38,255 nucleotides of DNA. Source: a virus. Shown here one piece after another: positions 6,960 to 15,942 of this stretch. Both the position numbers and the translations under genes were made by a program. Position 1 is the stretch's first letter. Each line of letters starts with the position of its first letter. The stretch covers positions 1-38,255 of the IMG/VR virus record IMGVR_UViG_3300037337_000195. One strand, given 5' to 3'. The notes under the pieces were generated by a model. The model ran no database searches. It was not told where the DNA came from and saw only the letters and a list, made by a program, of their open reading frames with translations.

Positions 6960-8878
6960 CGCCAAAGACGGGTTTTTGAGGGTTTTCGGATTGGAAACTC
7001 TACGTCTATTTGTTTGATTAGGTAGGTGCCGCCCCAAAGCATTATTTTTTTGGTGAGGTCTATGTTTGATATATCGGCGGCTGTGAAGGCGATGTCGGTT
7101 TCGATTTCGAATACTTCGCTCAATAAGCTTTTTGTGTGTTGCCAAAAGCTAGTGTAGATTCCGGTTGCTAACCTGAGTGTTCCCGTGTTGGCGATTAACT
7201 TGTCCCAATGCAGGGCGTAGAAGCCGCGTTCGGTACTGCCTTCGAGGTTTTGTTTGTAGAAGAACATGCGGGGGGCGGTGTCTATATCCTTAATATTATT
7301 GTAGAGTGGCTTCTCACAGACAAGGGTATTGTAGCTTGTTACTTTGAATAATTCTCCAGAGCCCGGCGGGGAATAATACGGGAGCACCCCCCCGACGAAC
7401 ATGGTGAGATCCAAGCCGTGGACGGTGGTGGTTGCTCGCTCAAAAATTGGTTGCAACTCGGATTCGATTGCGTCAAAGCCGTTGCCATCTTCAGAATACG
7501 GGTAGCTATCAAAAACGGGAATGGGTTTTTCTTCAGTTGGTTTTGCTGCGGGATCATTCGCGTCTATTTTCCACCGCAATAGAAGGTTTGTTTTTCGATT
7601 ATCAGAATCAAGTGTGCGGTAGTTGGGGTTTGCTTTGTCGGAAAAATCGGCAGTGGGAACAGATAACGCAACGATGTCGGCTTTCTTGATTACCATTTTT
7701 CGTTGAAAATGATCGAAGGTTACGACAAGATTGAAAGTATTACGCAGTTGGTTGAGGAATTTCCGAAACGAATACGAGGGCATCATCTTGGCGTACTGAA
7801 AATCTTGATTCAGCACGAGAAATGGCATGGCAACGCCTTCGAGTTGCTTATCCAAAACGTATCCGGAATAGAAACAGAGCTCCTGCAAATCAGGGTCCTC
7901 GTAAAAGTCTCCGTGAGGCGTGTAATCAATTGCTTTGGCAATGCCGTCGATTAACATTTTTAGGGTTGGGACAGGGCAAAGGGCACGGCGAATGGCGGGG
8001 TATTCGGTGAATTCAATGCCGAAATCCTCAAAGACGTTGGCAATTTTTCCGTCGGCAACGTGCATAGCTGCGAGACGCCAGGGCTTTGCGGCAAAATTGG
8101 TACTTGCAAGCTCTCTAAAATAGGAGTCTGGCGGCTCCTGGTAGTCGGCAATTTTGGTGAGCGTGGTGGTCAAAATTCGCCCAGTAAAATTATTGATTGA
8201 TGCACGAAAGACTACATCAAAAATAGTGTCAACACTCATGATTTGTAGGCTATTATCTATGACTGCAAGGTTGAAATACGGCGTATATTGGGCGTTGAAG
8301 CTTCCGATTATTTCTTCGAGACGGGTTTTGAGATTGGCTTCAGGGTCGATGCCGATTGCATTTTCGAAGGATAATAGTACAGTGCCATCCACGACGATTT
8401 CGTACAAATTAAGTTTGCCGACAGTTGATTTGAGCCCGTAATACGGAATTTCGTCAGTTGGTATTTCGCCCGTGAAAATATTTTGAGATTTGGTGACAGT
8501 TGGTAATATCTCGCCACCCCAGTCGTGGGTATTCATTGGCTTATCCCAAAATTCGGGCGAGACATTAGCGTAGGGCACGGTGATGTCGCAATCATAAAAA
8601 CGGGGGTAAGATTCCCTTACTTTCAACCGACCTTTGAGGATTGCAAGGCCGTCGTTTTCGATAATTATATTGTGTGCTTTGTGGCGGTCGGATTTGACGT
8701 TGCTGTTTTCGAGAAATCCAAACTCCGATTGATTGACGGCGGATGCGGGCATAGTGAACGGATAACTAAACGACCCAGCTAGGCTTTCTGTGAACATTGC
8801 TGAATTGAGTACCATGTTTACGGCAGCATTTTGGGTGTCGAGCTTTACGCCGGTTACGGTTTTGATTTCTAAGGTCAT
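6953..8878 (-). CDS. Distal tail / baseplate hub-like protein
   Basis: The 641-residue protein begins MTLEIKTVTGVKLDTQNA and is rich in beta-strand patterns. It lies two genes downstream of the tape measure protein, where siphophages carry distal tail and tail-associated (hub) proteins. The middle part (RKFLNQLRNTFNLVVTFDHF, about 370-400) resembles the turn to a hub-like domain, but I cannot name a family. It overlaps both neighbours, as ATGA upstream and ATGCTGA downstream. Confidence 0.65.
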   Translation of the reverse strand: MTLEIKTVTGVKLDTQNAAVNMVLNSAMFTESLAGSFSYPFTMPASAVNQSEFGFLENSNVKSDRHKAHNIIIENDGLAILKGRLKVRESYPRFYDCDITVPYANVSPEFWDKPMNTHDWGGEILPTVTKSQNIFTGEIPTDEIPYYGLKSTVGKLNLYEIVVDGTVLLSFENAIGIDPEANLKTRLEEIIGSFNAQYTPYFNLAVIDNSLQIMSVDTIFDVVFRASINNFTGRILTTTLTKIADYQEPPDSYFRELASTNFAAKPWRLAAMHVADGKIANVFEDFGIEFTEYPAIRRALCPVPTLKMLIDGIAKAIDYTPHGDFYEDPDLQELCFYSGYVLDKQLEGVAMPFLVLNQDFQYAKMMPSYSFRKFLNQLRNTFNLVVTFDHFQRKMVIKKADIVALSVPTADFSDKANPNYRTLDSDNRKTNLLLRWKIDANDPAAKPTEEKPIPVFDSYPYSEDGNGFDAIESELQPIFERATTTVHGLDLTMFVGGVLPYYSPPGSGELFKVTSYNTLVCEKPLYNNIKDIDTAPRMFFYKQNLEGSTERGFYALHWDKLIANTGTLRLATGIYTSFWQHTKSLLSEVFEIETDIAFTAADISNIDLTKKIMLWGGTYLIKQIDVEFPIRKPSKTRLWRC

Positions 8879-9948
8879 GGTGCGTAGGCTATGTCTTCAG
8901 TAATATATTCAAAGTTGAGTTCAGTTCCTTGATCGGCGGTGGTGGCAGTGGCTTCGAGCGAATCTGTTAGAAGGTTGAGACGGACCGAGTTGAGCCCATC
9001 AAACCGATATATTTGGGCTGAGTAAAGCAAGTCGGGCAACGCTTCTTTTATGCCCTGCTCCTGATGCCCAGTAAATAGTTTGAGCGTGCGGCGGCCGCGA
9101 GCATCGAAGACACGTCGGCCCGTAATGTTTTCTGCAAAGCTACGAGTTACGCCTTCCTGCTCGGAAATATCTCCGAAGCACCGCAATGAATCCCAACAGC
9201 CACTTGAATTTTGGTAAAGTAAGAAGGTTTCGGACTGATGGTAGCGGGTGTCTATTTCGTAAGAGTGATCTGGAAAAAGTTTATTTCCATTAAAATCTGT
9301 GATTGTAATGTCGTAACCGATAATGGGGCGGTTGAGTAGGTATTCTTCTAATACCCATGGCGAAGCATTAAAAATGCACATATCTAACGCTACGATAGTT
9401 TTACTTCCAATGTTTTGGAAGAGCGTGGTACCATCTTCAAATCTGATTTGTGCTGCAATGTTGACACGGATTTGGGCTGGTAGAACGTTATTCCAAAAAT
9501 AAATAAATTCTGGTTGATCTACGGCAATACGCTTAACGGCGGGCTGGTAGGTAAGACGATGGGCGTGGGTGTTGATTGCGTTTTGCGGATTACCGACGGC
9601 ATTGAAAACGTAATCAGGTACTCCGCCATTTTGCACGATAATATTATTTACGGTGGTGGGCGAGCCGGAACCATCTGCACGTTGGTACTGAAGTTGGAAG
9701 GTTCGTGCGAAGTCCTGTATTATGACAATTTCTGTGGTATCGGCATCGGGCAGGGTATCGTAGAAATTTGCTGCGTTGATTATGTGATCCAACCGCCAAA
9801 CGATTTGACCACGGAATGCGGTTTGGTATAGTGGCACACCAATTTCTTCGCCATTGCTTAATATTTCTGCTTTATATTCGTTTTGGTCGGCGATGTTTGC
9901 CGTTACTTCAATGCGATTTTTACGGAGGAATGTTTTTTGGAATTTCAT
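8875..9948 (-). CDS. Distal tail protein, probable
   Basis: The 357-residue beta-rich protein follows the tape measure gene with an ATGA overlap. Position and size suggest a distal tail or tail-tip component. It includes a Cys pair around CWDSLRC but no recognised enzymatic motif. Family membership cannot be decided by eye. Confidence 0.6.
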   Translation of the reverse strand: MKFQKTFLRKNRIEVTANIADQNEYKAEILSNGEEIGVPLYQTAFRGQIVWRLDHIINAANFYDTLPDADTTEIVIIQDFARTFQLQYQRADGSGSPTTVNNIIVQNGGVPDYVFNAVGNPQNAINTHAHRLTYQPAVKRIAVDQPEFIYFWNNVLPAQIRVNIAAQIRFEDGTTLFQNIGSKTIVALDMCIFNASPWVLEEYLLNRPIIGYDITITDFNGNKLFPDHSYEIDTRYHQSETFLLYQNSSGCWDSLRCFGDISEQEGVTRSFAENITGRRVFDARGRRTLKLFTGHQEQGIKEALPDLLYSAQIYRFDGLNSVRLNLLTDSLEATATTADQGTELNFEYITEDIAYAP

Positions 9949-12900
9949 TTCATGGCATCGTTATGGATTTCAGACATTCGAGTTTCGTAATTGTGCACGG
10001 CATCGTGGACCCAAACCGCTGTTGCGGGTTGAGCAAGGCGATGAAGTACTTTTGAAAGCAGCTCCTTGACATCTTCGTTTGACACGGAGCTGCTTTCAAA
10101 AGTGGTGGCACGGTGGCTCAGGCTAGTACTATTACCATTATTACTTTGGCTGGGATTATTACCTACGGTGGTGGGTGGAACGGCGGTAGTGGACGTATAG
10201 CGGTAGGGGTTTTCGGAGAGGCGTTTTTGCTCTAATAGTTTGACGGTATCGAAAACCATGGGGTCGTTCAACGCCCAGGCTGGGATTACGTATTCCTGTC
10301 CATGCTCGCCCAATGTGGCGGCGTGGGTGCCGTGGCTGGTAAAACCACCCGAAAAATACGGGATTGGTGTGGCGGCAATTGCGGCGGTCTGGATTGCTCC
10401 GGTGATTCCGGCGGCAATTGCAAAGGGAGTTGCAAGTGCTCCGGATGGTGGGCCTTTGAGGGCGTTCATTACGGCAAGTGCTGTATTAATAATCGACGTA
10501 GTAATCGCTTGAGCCTTCTCGCGAGCTGCTTGTTTTTTGCGAAGCTGGTCTATTTGTTCGTTTGTTTTTTCTTCGAGACTCACTTTTTGAGCGGCGTATT
10601 GCGTTTCGGTAAGAATGCCCGCTGCTCGCTTGTTTTCGAGCACGTCCATTTCTTTGTTTGCGTTTTGTTCTATACTTTGAGATTGCCGCTCAGAAATCGC
10701 ATTCATTAGTCCGATTATGCTGCTCATTGCATTCATGAAATAATTGGCGATCTGCTGATAACTTTCCATCTGCTTTTGCAGAAGTTCTGCCTTTGTTTTG
10801 GAGTCTTTCTCCACTGCTTCTTTTCCGGATTTGATTATTGCATTGTTTGAAGCAGCAAGGATTACGTTTCTTTCGTTAGCGTATTGATCTGTGATTTGAG
10901 TAATTTCCTGCTCTTTGTTCAGTGCGATTTGGGCGAGAGCGGTGGCGTTATCTTTCGCGGCAATAGTTTCTTTTGCGTATTTTGCGGAGACATCTGCAAT
11001 CGCGTTGTCTTCTTTTTCGTAAGATAATAGTAACATCATTTCTCGCACTTGAACGAGATCATTACTGCCTTCTGCGTTTTCGAGTTCGGCTTTGAGAGCG
11101 GCAATTCTGCCATTGACAATTAGGGTTGCGGCTTCGTTTTGGGCGGCTTCGATTTGTTCTTTCTGCTGCTTTTGATGTTTTTCGTGTAGTTCGTCTACTT
11201 CACTTGTGTAGTTACGTTCTTCGAGAACTTTCTCCGCTGCGATTATTTGTTTCTGTTGCGAGTTTAGATTTTTTTCTTCTCCGAATTGTTCGGCAATTTG
11301 AAGCAGTTTTTTTTGATGTGCCGCCGCTTGTATTAATAATTGTCTATCGAGCCCTTCGGCATCTTGTAAGTTGCTTTGAACAGCGAGTTCGGCTTTGAGT
11401 TCGAGTAGTTTTTTTTCTTCGGCTTTGAGTTGTGTTTGTTTTTTTTCGGCTGCTTTACTAGGGTTTTTAACTTTTTCGGGATCAACGCTATTTCCGTCAA
11501 CGGTTGTTGTTGTTGTTGTGGTGGTGGTGGCGGTGGTGGGTCGGGATAGGCCACTCCGTGACGGGGTGGCGTTAGCGTCTTGGATCTTCATGTAATCGCC
11601 ACGGAGACCATCAAGCCGAATCTTTGTATTTTGTATTTCGTCGGCGAGTTGGCGGCGTTCTGATTCAAGTTTTTGGATTTCGGAGGTGGTAAGGTCGGCT
11701 GAATACAAAGCTCCGCCCCCTGTACCAGCAGATACCCGCAATTCTTTGCCGGATTGAATTAGTTTATTGATTGATTTTAGGCGGGCATCATTCATCACGA
11801 TTTCCTTCTCTGTGATTTGGATTGCCTCTTTATTGTTGAATAACAATAGTTGTTTTTGCACCGCGATAAAATCGTTTACTTTTCCGCGATTAATATCTAA
11901 GGCGGTGCCGTACTGGTCAAACGCCGTGCCCGCTCCTGGCACCAATGCCGTTATTTGCGAGATGACGGTTTTGAGTTCGTCTTGTTCTTCTTTTGATAGT
12001 TGCACTTTTGCTTTCAAGGCTTCATGCCGCCCCATTAGCGAGTTGAGCGACTTTTCGTTTTCTTCAAATTCGGCTTTCTTTTCGAAGAAATCTTGCATGG
12101 CAAGGTCGGCATCTGAAACCACGCCGATCATCTTTGCAAAGCCGAATACGAGCGTATCTACGAAACCTTTGATTGCTCCGTTTTGCCAGAAGCCCGCCCA
12201 CCAGTTGCCAATTTTGTCAAGGATGGCAGCGGTGGTGGTGTTTTTCGTGTTGAATTCGTCGAGAACGGAAGTCCCTTTTGTGTATTCGGCATTTGCGAGG
12301 GCTTGCTGTTCTTTAACCATCTCGACATTGTTTGCGAGTGTTAAGAAAACGGCGGCACCACGGGAGCCGTCAATCCCGATGTCGGAGAGTTTGTTGAGAA
12401 AATCTTCTGAAGACTTTGAGCTGGCTTTCAGGTTTTCGAGGAATGAAATAAACCCGGCGTTGGTGCCTTTTTCGCCAATCATTTCTTTGAGCGAGCCACC
12501 AACCATGCCGGATGCCTTCTCGAACTTCGCGGAGTCTTTTACAAAATCTATGAAGAAATTTGAGAGAGCGGTACCGGACATTTCGACCTGCAAACCGAGC
12601 GAATCAAGTACCGCACCGTAGCCGAGTATTTCGGGAGCGGAAACCTTGGCGGTGACGGCGGTACCGGCCAACCGAGCGGCGAAGTCTACAAGGTATTGTT
12701 CGCCGGCTTCGGAGTTTGCCCCGAGCGAGTTAATTGCCGAAGCAATATTTAACATTTCAACTTTGTAGGCATTCGATATTTTACCGAGTTGCAGCACGGC
12801 GTCAGCTCCGAGGTCTTCGCCGAGTGCCACTTTGATTTTGTCTGCTTCTTCTACGAATTTGGCGACATTTTCCACGCCTTGAATACCGAGTTTTCCGGCT

Positions 12901-13592
12901 TCGGTGGCGAGGGCACGGAGGTCTTCGCGAGTGGTGCGGGTATTTAGGGCGGCGAGGGCGGTTTCTAATTGCTCTACACCTTGCTGAGTAAGGCCCGTTG
13001 TTTTCCGAATATCGGCTTGTTCGTCCGACAATTCTGCGGACAGGGTTACTAACCTTCCAACTCCCGAAATTACGCGATCTACTGCCTGCGATGCTACGCC
13101 AACCGCCAACCCGCCCGCTGCTCCGGCAATAAGGGAGGGCATGTTTTTGCCCATGTTGGAAAACATGCCGCCGCTGGTGGCGGTGCGGGTGGAACGGCTT
13201 GCAAGTTCTGCCTGTACGCGGGTTTGTTCTCGGAGATTTCGGGTGTAGGCATCTGAAGAACGTCCGAGGGTATCCTGCTCTATACGTAGTAATTTGAGGG
13301 TATTTTTGAGCGATTTGCCCGTCATTTCTGACTCTTTCATGCCTGCCGCTTGACGTATGTACGCCCGGCGGTTTTGATCTAATTCTTTTGAATTTGAATC
13401 CATTGCCCGGTTGAGCTTGTTTACGGCTTCGGTCTGGTCTCCTTTGCGGCGGCGGGTATTTGTGAGCTCCCTTTGTAAGTCTTTTTGCTTTTGCTCCAGT
13501 TTTTGGGTTTTGGTTGCGGCAAGCTCCAACGCATTGATTAGTTGGTTATTTTCGAGCGTATGTACGGTCTGGACCTGTTGTGTTTCAAGCAT
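9945..13592 (-). CDS. Tail tape measure protein (TP901 type)
   Basis: At 1215 residues this is the longest gene. It has an N-terminal coiled coil (about 1-130), a Gly/Ala-rich hydrophobic stretch (SLIAGAAGGLAVGVA), and the TP901-type core (ELSDEQADIRKTTGLT, LRALATEAGKLGI). A poly-Thr linker (TTATTTTTTTTTV, about 685-698) precedes a very long coiled coil and a second hydrophobic region near 1075-1110. It sets tail length and carries DNA-ejection segments. Near its end the DNA holds a perfect 18-bp inverted repeat. It overlaps its upstream gene by eight bases. Confidence 0.92.
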   Translation of the reverse strand: MLETQQVQTVHTLENNQLINALELAATKTQKLEQKQKDLQRELTNTRRRKGDQTEAVNKLNRAMDSNSKELDQNRRAYIRQAAGMKESEMTGKSLKNTLKLLRIEQDTLGRSSDAYTRNLREQTRVQAELASRSTRTATSGGMFSNMGKNMPSLIAGAAGGLAVGVASQAVDRVISGVGRLVTLSAELSDEQADIRKTTGLTQQGVEQLETALAALNTRTTREDLRALATEAGKLGIQGVENVAKFVEEADKIKVALGEDLGADAVLQLGKISNAYKVEMLNIASAINSLGANSEAGEQYLVDFAARLAGTAVTAKVSAPEILGYGAVLDSLGLQVEMSGTALSNFFIDFVKDSAKFEKASGMVGGSLKEMIGEKGTNAGFISFLENLKASSKSSEDFLNKLSDIGIDGSRGAAVFLTLANNVEMVKEQQALANAEYTKGTSVLDEFNTKNTTTAAILDKIGNWWAGFWQNGAIKGFVDTLVFGFAKMIGVVSDADLAMQDFFEKKAEFEENEKSLNSLMGRHEALKAKVQLSKEEQDELKTVISQITALVPGAGTAFDQYGTALDINRGKVNDFIAVQKQLLLFNNKEAIQITEKEIVMNDARLKSINKLIQSGKELRVSAGTGGGALYSADLTTSEIQKLESERRQLADEIQNTKIRLDGLRGDYMKIQDANATPSRSGLSRPTTATTTTTTTTTVDGNSVDPEKVKNPSKAAEKKQTQLKAEEKKLLELKAELAVQSNLQDAEGLDRQLLIQAAAHQKKLLQIAEQFGEEKNLNSQQKQIIAAEKVLEERNYTSEVDELHEKHQKQQKEQIEAAQNEAATLIVNGRIAALKAELENAEGSNDLVQVREMMLLLSYEKEDNAIADVSAKYAKETIAAKDNATALAQIALNKEQEITQITDQYANERNVILAASNNAIIKSGKEAVEKDSKTKAELLQKQMESYQQIANYFMNAMSSIIGLMNAISERQSQSIEQNANKEMDVLENKRAAGILTETQYAAQKVSLEEKTNEQIDQLRKKQAAREKAQAITTSIINTALAVMNALKGPPSGALATPFAIAAGITGAIQTAAIAATPIPYFSGGFTSHGTHAATLGEHGQEYVIPAWALNDPMVFDTVKLLEQKRLSENPYRYTSTTAVPPTTVGNNPSQSNNGNSTSLSHRATTFESSSVSNEDVKELLSKVLHRLAQPATAVWVHDAVHNYETRMSEIHNDAMK
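10048..10103. repeat. Perfect 18-bp inverted repeat inside the tape measure gene
   Basis: ACTTTTGAAAGCAGCTCC (10048-10065) and its exact complement (10086-10103) are separated by 20 bases. In the protein the arms encode parts of TTFESSS and ELLSKVL. A stem this long and perfect in coding DNA is not expected by chance; it could be an mRNA structure or a recombination scar. Confidence 0.85.
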
Positions 13593-13947
13593 TTCCGAGG
13601 GTTTTGGTTGTATTGAGGGCGGCGGTTACGGTTTTTCCTTTCACCACATCGTTGATACGGTTAATATTTCGCATAATGGTGCGACCCAAGAACAGTTTTT
13701 GTTTGCGGGATTGTCGGTTTTTGCCCATGCCGCCGTCGGTAAATCTTAGCGTATCGCGGTAGATGTATTCGGTTTGAAAGCCTTCTGCGGTGCGGGAAAC
13801 GCGAGTTCCGAAATTTTTCTGGCTATTATTTGAGTAGCGAACCCGTTTTTTTGCGGCGGCGGCTCCGAGCTGTTTCTCGGTTTTGACGGCGGTGTCTTGG
13901 AGTAACTCTAATATATCTGCTTGGTAAGCGGCAACGTTTGCGGACAT
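13585..13947 (-). CDS. Putative tail completion protein
   Basis: The 120-residue basic protein lies directly upstream of the tape measure gene and overlaps it by eight bases. Position and size fit a tail-completion or minor tail protein. No family motif can be confirmed by eye. It is the first gene after the accessory cassette region and its terminator, so it may need its own promoter or read-through. Confidence 0.55.
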   Translation of the reverse strand: MSANVAAYQADILELLQDTAVKTEKQLGAAAAKKRVRYSNNSQKNFGTRVSRTAEGFQTEYIYRDTLRFTDGGMGKNRQSRKQKLFLGRTIMRNINRINDVVKGKTVTAALNTTKTLGNA

Positions 13948-14004
13948 CGTAACGGGGGGTTTTGATGTTACTAAGTTGCGTTGATATTAGCAAACTGGAA
14001 AGGA

Positions 14005-14040
14005 CAAAAAAAATGGTAGGGACATTGCTGTCCCTACCAT
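14005..14040 (-). terminator. Strong terminator of the accessory cassette
   Basis: ATGGTAGGGACA and its exact complement form a 12-bp perfect stem with a TTGC loop (14013-14040). Read on the minus strand it is followed by a run of eight T residues. It should end transcripts from the accessory genes and shield the tail operon. Confidence 0.9.
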
Positions 14041-14049
14041 CTAAAATCT

Positions 14050-14075
14050 ACAGAGGGACATCAATGACCCTCTGT
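14050..14075. repeat. Second hairpin next to the terminator
   Basis: ACAGAGGG and CCCTCTGT form an 8-bp perfect stem with a 10-base loop. It shares the GGGACAT motif with the neighbouring terminator, which suggests a duplicated hairpin. It has no T-run of its own. Confidence 0.7.
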
Positions 14076-14082
14076 CAAAAAA

Positions 14083-14141
14083 TAACAGCCGCTTGACGTT
14101 CATTGCGGCTACGCCAGCAACGCCGGAAAGCTTGGTGTTAT
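14083..14141 (-). repeat. attC-like element 2 (59 nt)
   Basis: On the minus strand the element runs from ATAACACCAAGCTTTCC to AAGCGGCTGTTA. Outer ATAACA/TGTTAT arms, an inner GCTT/AAGC pair and a central CGTTGC/GCAATG stem make a bulged hairpin of exactly 59 nt, in the size and pattern of integron attC sites. It lies 22 bases after the stop of the HTH gene. Element 3 near the right end shares both arms. Confidence 0.65.
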
Positions 14142-14163
14142 GTATAATTTCTTTCCAAGGCTA

Positions 14164-14364
14164 TTAGATAAAAACAGCCTTATCGTTGAACCCGTTTTCC
14201 ATTTCAAAAACGGTTATCATTCCCTGAAGTGGAAATTTCTTTGCGGAGTAGAGTGAGCGTAAAAAACTCTCCCTACTCTTATATCCACACATTTCGGATA
14301 TTGATTTATCCGTCCAGCCGTAGTGTTCTTTCATCCGGTCGTAGCGTTGTTTCCAAGTCATCAT
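14164..14364 (-). CDS. Small HTH-like DNA-binding protein
   Basis: The 66-residue protein starts MMTWKQRYDRMKEHYGW. Residues about 17-45 (TDKSISEMCGYKSRESFLRS) look like a helix-turn-helix and the rest like a supporting helix. The ATG at 14364 lies just after the stop of the acidic gene upstream; an in-frame ATG at 14406 would overlap that gene. Together they form a two-gene unit, as in toxin-antitoxin or effector-regulator pairs, though no toxin family is recognised. Confidence 0.6.
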   Translation of the reverse strand: MMTWKQRYDRMKEHYGWTDKSISEMCGYKSRESFLRSLYSAKKFPLQGMITVFEMENGFNDKAVFI

Positions 14365-14365
14365 A

Positions 14366-14797
14366 TCAAAAATTAAAGTCAACATCAAAGTGTGCATCGG
14401 ATTCAAAGACGACCTTGCCGTAATTAGAAAGATTATCTATCCAGACCATTGGGTCTTTGTCTGTATCAAACAGACTTTCTTCGATGTCGTCGTTCCATGA
14501 ATCAGGAACCACAATTACATCTATATTTTCAAGTAACTCGTCCTTAGACATTGTTACCCTGAACTCGTCGTAACCGAAATCTTTTCCTGCATCGGCATCT
14601 TTGCAATCGTACAACCCGCTATACTCTTTCGAGCATAAAACGATAGCAAAATCGCCTGCTGCTATTAGCTTGCGGCTGAATGATGTTGAAAAGCAATATT
14701 CAGCTTCTTCGCTTCTGAATATATTGCCACCAGAAACTTTCCTGAAAAGGGGAGTTGTTTTTTGCTCTTGCTTTAGGTCGTTTCCAAATCCGCTCAT
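14366..14797 (-). CDS. Acidic accessory protein of unknown function
   Basis: The 143-residue protein is strongly acidic in its C-terminal half (DSWNDDIEESLFDTDKDP). No family is recognised. It is the first gene of a two-gene unit with its own promoter and terminator, bracketed by attC-like elements, inside the late region. An acidic protein in such an accessory position could be an inhibitor or DNA mimic, but that is a guess from composition. Confidence 0.65.
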   Translation of the reverse strand: MSGFGNDLKQEQKTTPLFRKVSGGNIFRSEEAEYCFSTSFSRKLIAAGDFAIVLCSKEYSGLYDCKDADAGKDFGYDEFRVTMSKDELLENIDVIVVPDSWNDDIEESLFDTDKDPMVWIDNLSNYGKVVFESDAHFDVDFNF

Positions 14798-14844
14798 GAT
14801 AATCTCTGATTAGCGTTTGGGCTGTGTTACCCTTATTGCTTATA

Positions 14845-14876
14845 CAAATATACAAAAAGAAACATATATGTTGCAA
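14845..14876 (-). promoter_or_regulatory. Promoter of the accessory two-gene unit
   Basis: On the minus strand TTG (14876-14874), 21 bases, then TATATTTG (14852-14845) matches the Bacteroidetes promoter. The upstream box lies inside an imperfect palindrome, which suggests the promoter is controlled. Confidence 0.7.
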
Positions 14877-14884
14877 CTATATGT
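14862..14884. promoter_or_regulatory. Palindromic operator candidate
   Basis: ACATATA and TATATGT flank the 8-base palindrome GTTGCAAC (one extra T on one side). It covers the -33 box of the accessory promoter, so it may bind one of the two HTH proteins encoded beside it. Confidence 0.6.
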
Positions 14885-14959
14885 GATGAACGGCAAATAT
14901 TGGCAGGTGAGTGGTAAAAGATTGCTAAATAGGTAATTGACACACCAAGAAAAAATACA

Positions 14960-15016
14960 TAACAAAGGCTATATGCAATGCGGCGAAGCCGACACAGCAC
15001 ATAGCCTCACTCGTTA
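14960..15016 (-). repeat. attC-like element 1 (57 nt)
   Basis: On the minus strand it starts TAACGAGTGAGGCTAT and ends ATAGCCTTTGTTA. TAAC/GTTA ends, unpaired spacers, a perfect AGGCTAT/ATAGCCT stem, TGC/GCA and a CGGC-TTC-GCCG tip give the R-spacer-L layout of an attC site. The TAA stop of the HTH gene upstream is its first three bases. Confidence 0.7.
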
Positions 15017-15415
15017 GTAGCCATATTGATAAAGTATCCGACAAAGTTGCTCCCAGTGTTTTTCGGGAATTTCACGCCGACCAGCAATAGACTTTGTAAT
15101 CGTTTTTGCGGGAACGCCCGCCTCTGCTTCTAAGCCCGCTACGGAGATTAGTTTGTGGGTCTCTAAGAACTCGCAGATGTTTTTCGAGCAGTCAATGGCT
15201 GGCTGCTCTTCTGCCTCCCATTCAAGTATTGAGCCGTCTTCGAGGTACATGCCAATACTCGTATCTGTTTCGTGTTCGTTACGAGTTTTTGCGTATTCCT
15301 GAATATCAAATATCTGGAGAGATTCGAATATCCCGCTCCAAACTTTGCCTTTTTCATGCAGAGTTACTTTATAATTCTTGCCCGTGAGGGCATCAACTTC
15401 TAATATGTGGGCCAT
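15014..15415 (-). CDS. Protein with C-terminal HTH domain
   Basis: The 133-residue protein has an N-terminal beta part (DALTGKNYKVTLHEKGKVW) and a C-terminal helix-turn-helix (about 88-133: KLISVAGLEAEAGVPAKTIT, KSIAGRREIPEKHWEQL). This C-terminal HTH type is common in accessory genes of Bacteroidetes, often in antitoxin-like proteins. Here it stands alone between a terminator and an attC-like element, so its partner, if any, may be absent or be the acidic gene downstream. Confidence 0.65.
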   Translation of the reverse strand: MAHILEVDALTGKNYKVTLHEKGKVWSGIFESLQIFDIQEYAKTRNEHETDTSIGMYLEDGSILEWEAEEQPAIDCSKNICEFLETHKLISVAGLEAEAGVPAKTITKSIAGRREIPEKHWEQLCRILYQYGY

Positions 15416-15482
15416 TTTAGTATACTTGCGTTTAGTTAATTATTTAATTTAACGACATTGTAAAGATAAAACTATTCTTTAT

Positions 15483-15506
15483 ACTTGCCACTATTGAGTG
15501 GCAAGT
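15483..15506. promoter_or_regulatory. Perfect palindrome upstream of the HTH gene
   Basis: ACTTGCCACT and its complement, with a 4-base centre, form a 10-bp stem about 70 bases upstream of the HTH gene start. There is no T-run, so an operator for that HTH protein is more likely than a terminator. Confidence 0.6.
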
Positions 15507-15521
15507 GCTTTAGTGAATAAC

Positions 15522-15552
15522 AAAAAAAAACCCGCCAAAATATTGACGGGGT
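15522..15552 (-). terminator. Terminator of the long late operon
   Basis: Read on the minus strand, CCCGTC pairs with GGCGGG (one T-G pair) across an 8-base loop and is followed by nine T residues. It lies 25 bases after the last secreted-protein gene. Confidence 0.85.
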
Positions 15553-15576
15553 TTCTGATTTATCTATTCAACTATA

Positions 15577-15942
15577 CTACTTTTTTTCTTTGTCTATCTT
15601 TTCTTTAATTCGTAGAAAGGTGCCGCGTTCGACCTTGTTTCGGGGCTCGTAGCCGCTTCGGATTGCTTGACGTAATAGCTGGGCGTATTCTTTTTGTCGT
15701 TCTTTGAGTTCATTTTTCTGGGCATCCAAATTGTCCATTGAGCTTTCTAGCTGATCGTATTGATTGAGAATTTTGTCGGAAAGGCGTTGATAAGACGTGG
15801 TGACTATTTGGACGTACAGAACGCTGTCTACTTCTACGACTTTTTGACTTGTTTCTGTTGGTGGAATTGGCTTTTCTGAAAACTGGGCAGTTGAAGTCAA
15901 AGCCGTTGCAAAAAGAAGGGTAATAATTACGAGTTTTTTCAT
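15577..15942 (-). CDS. Secreted coiled-coil protein
   Basis: The 121-residue protein starts with a signal peptide (MKKLVIITLLFATALTSTAQ) and continues as a charged coiled coil (about 55-115). The chosen ATG is the one giving the signal peptide; it lies 21 bases after the preceding stop. It is the last gene before the late terminator. No family is recognised. Confidence 0.65.
   Translation of the reverse strand: MKKLVIITLLFATALTSTAQFSEKPIPPTETSQKVVEVDSVLYVQIVTTSYQRLSDKILNQYDQLESSMDNLDAQKNELKERQKEYAQLLRQAIRSGYEPRNKVERGTFLRIKEKIDKEKK

Noticed and set aside
6681-7145. Longer 154-residue form of the LytTR protein
   Set aside because: The extra N-terminus is basic shadow sequence of the tail gene; the LytTR part has its own ATG coupled to the tail gene stop.
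11500-11540. Phase-variable simple repeat in the poly-Thr linker
   Set aside because: The repeat is of three-base units, so length change would not shift frame; ordinary linker.
11767-12621. 284-codon plus-strand frame
   Set aside because: Lies wholly opposite the tape measure gene, Ser-rich shadow composition, no family pattern.
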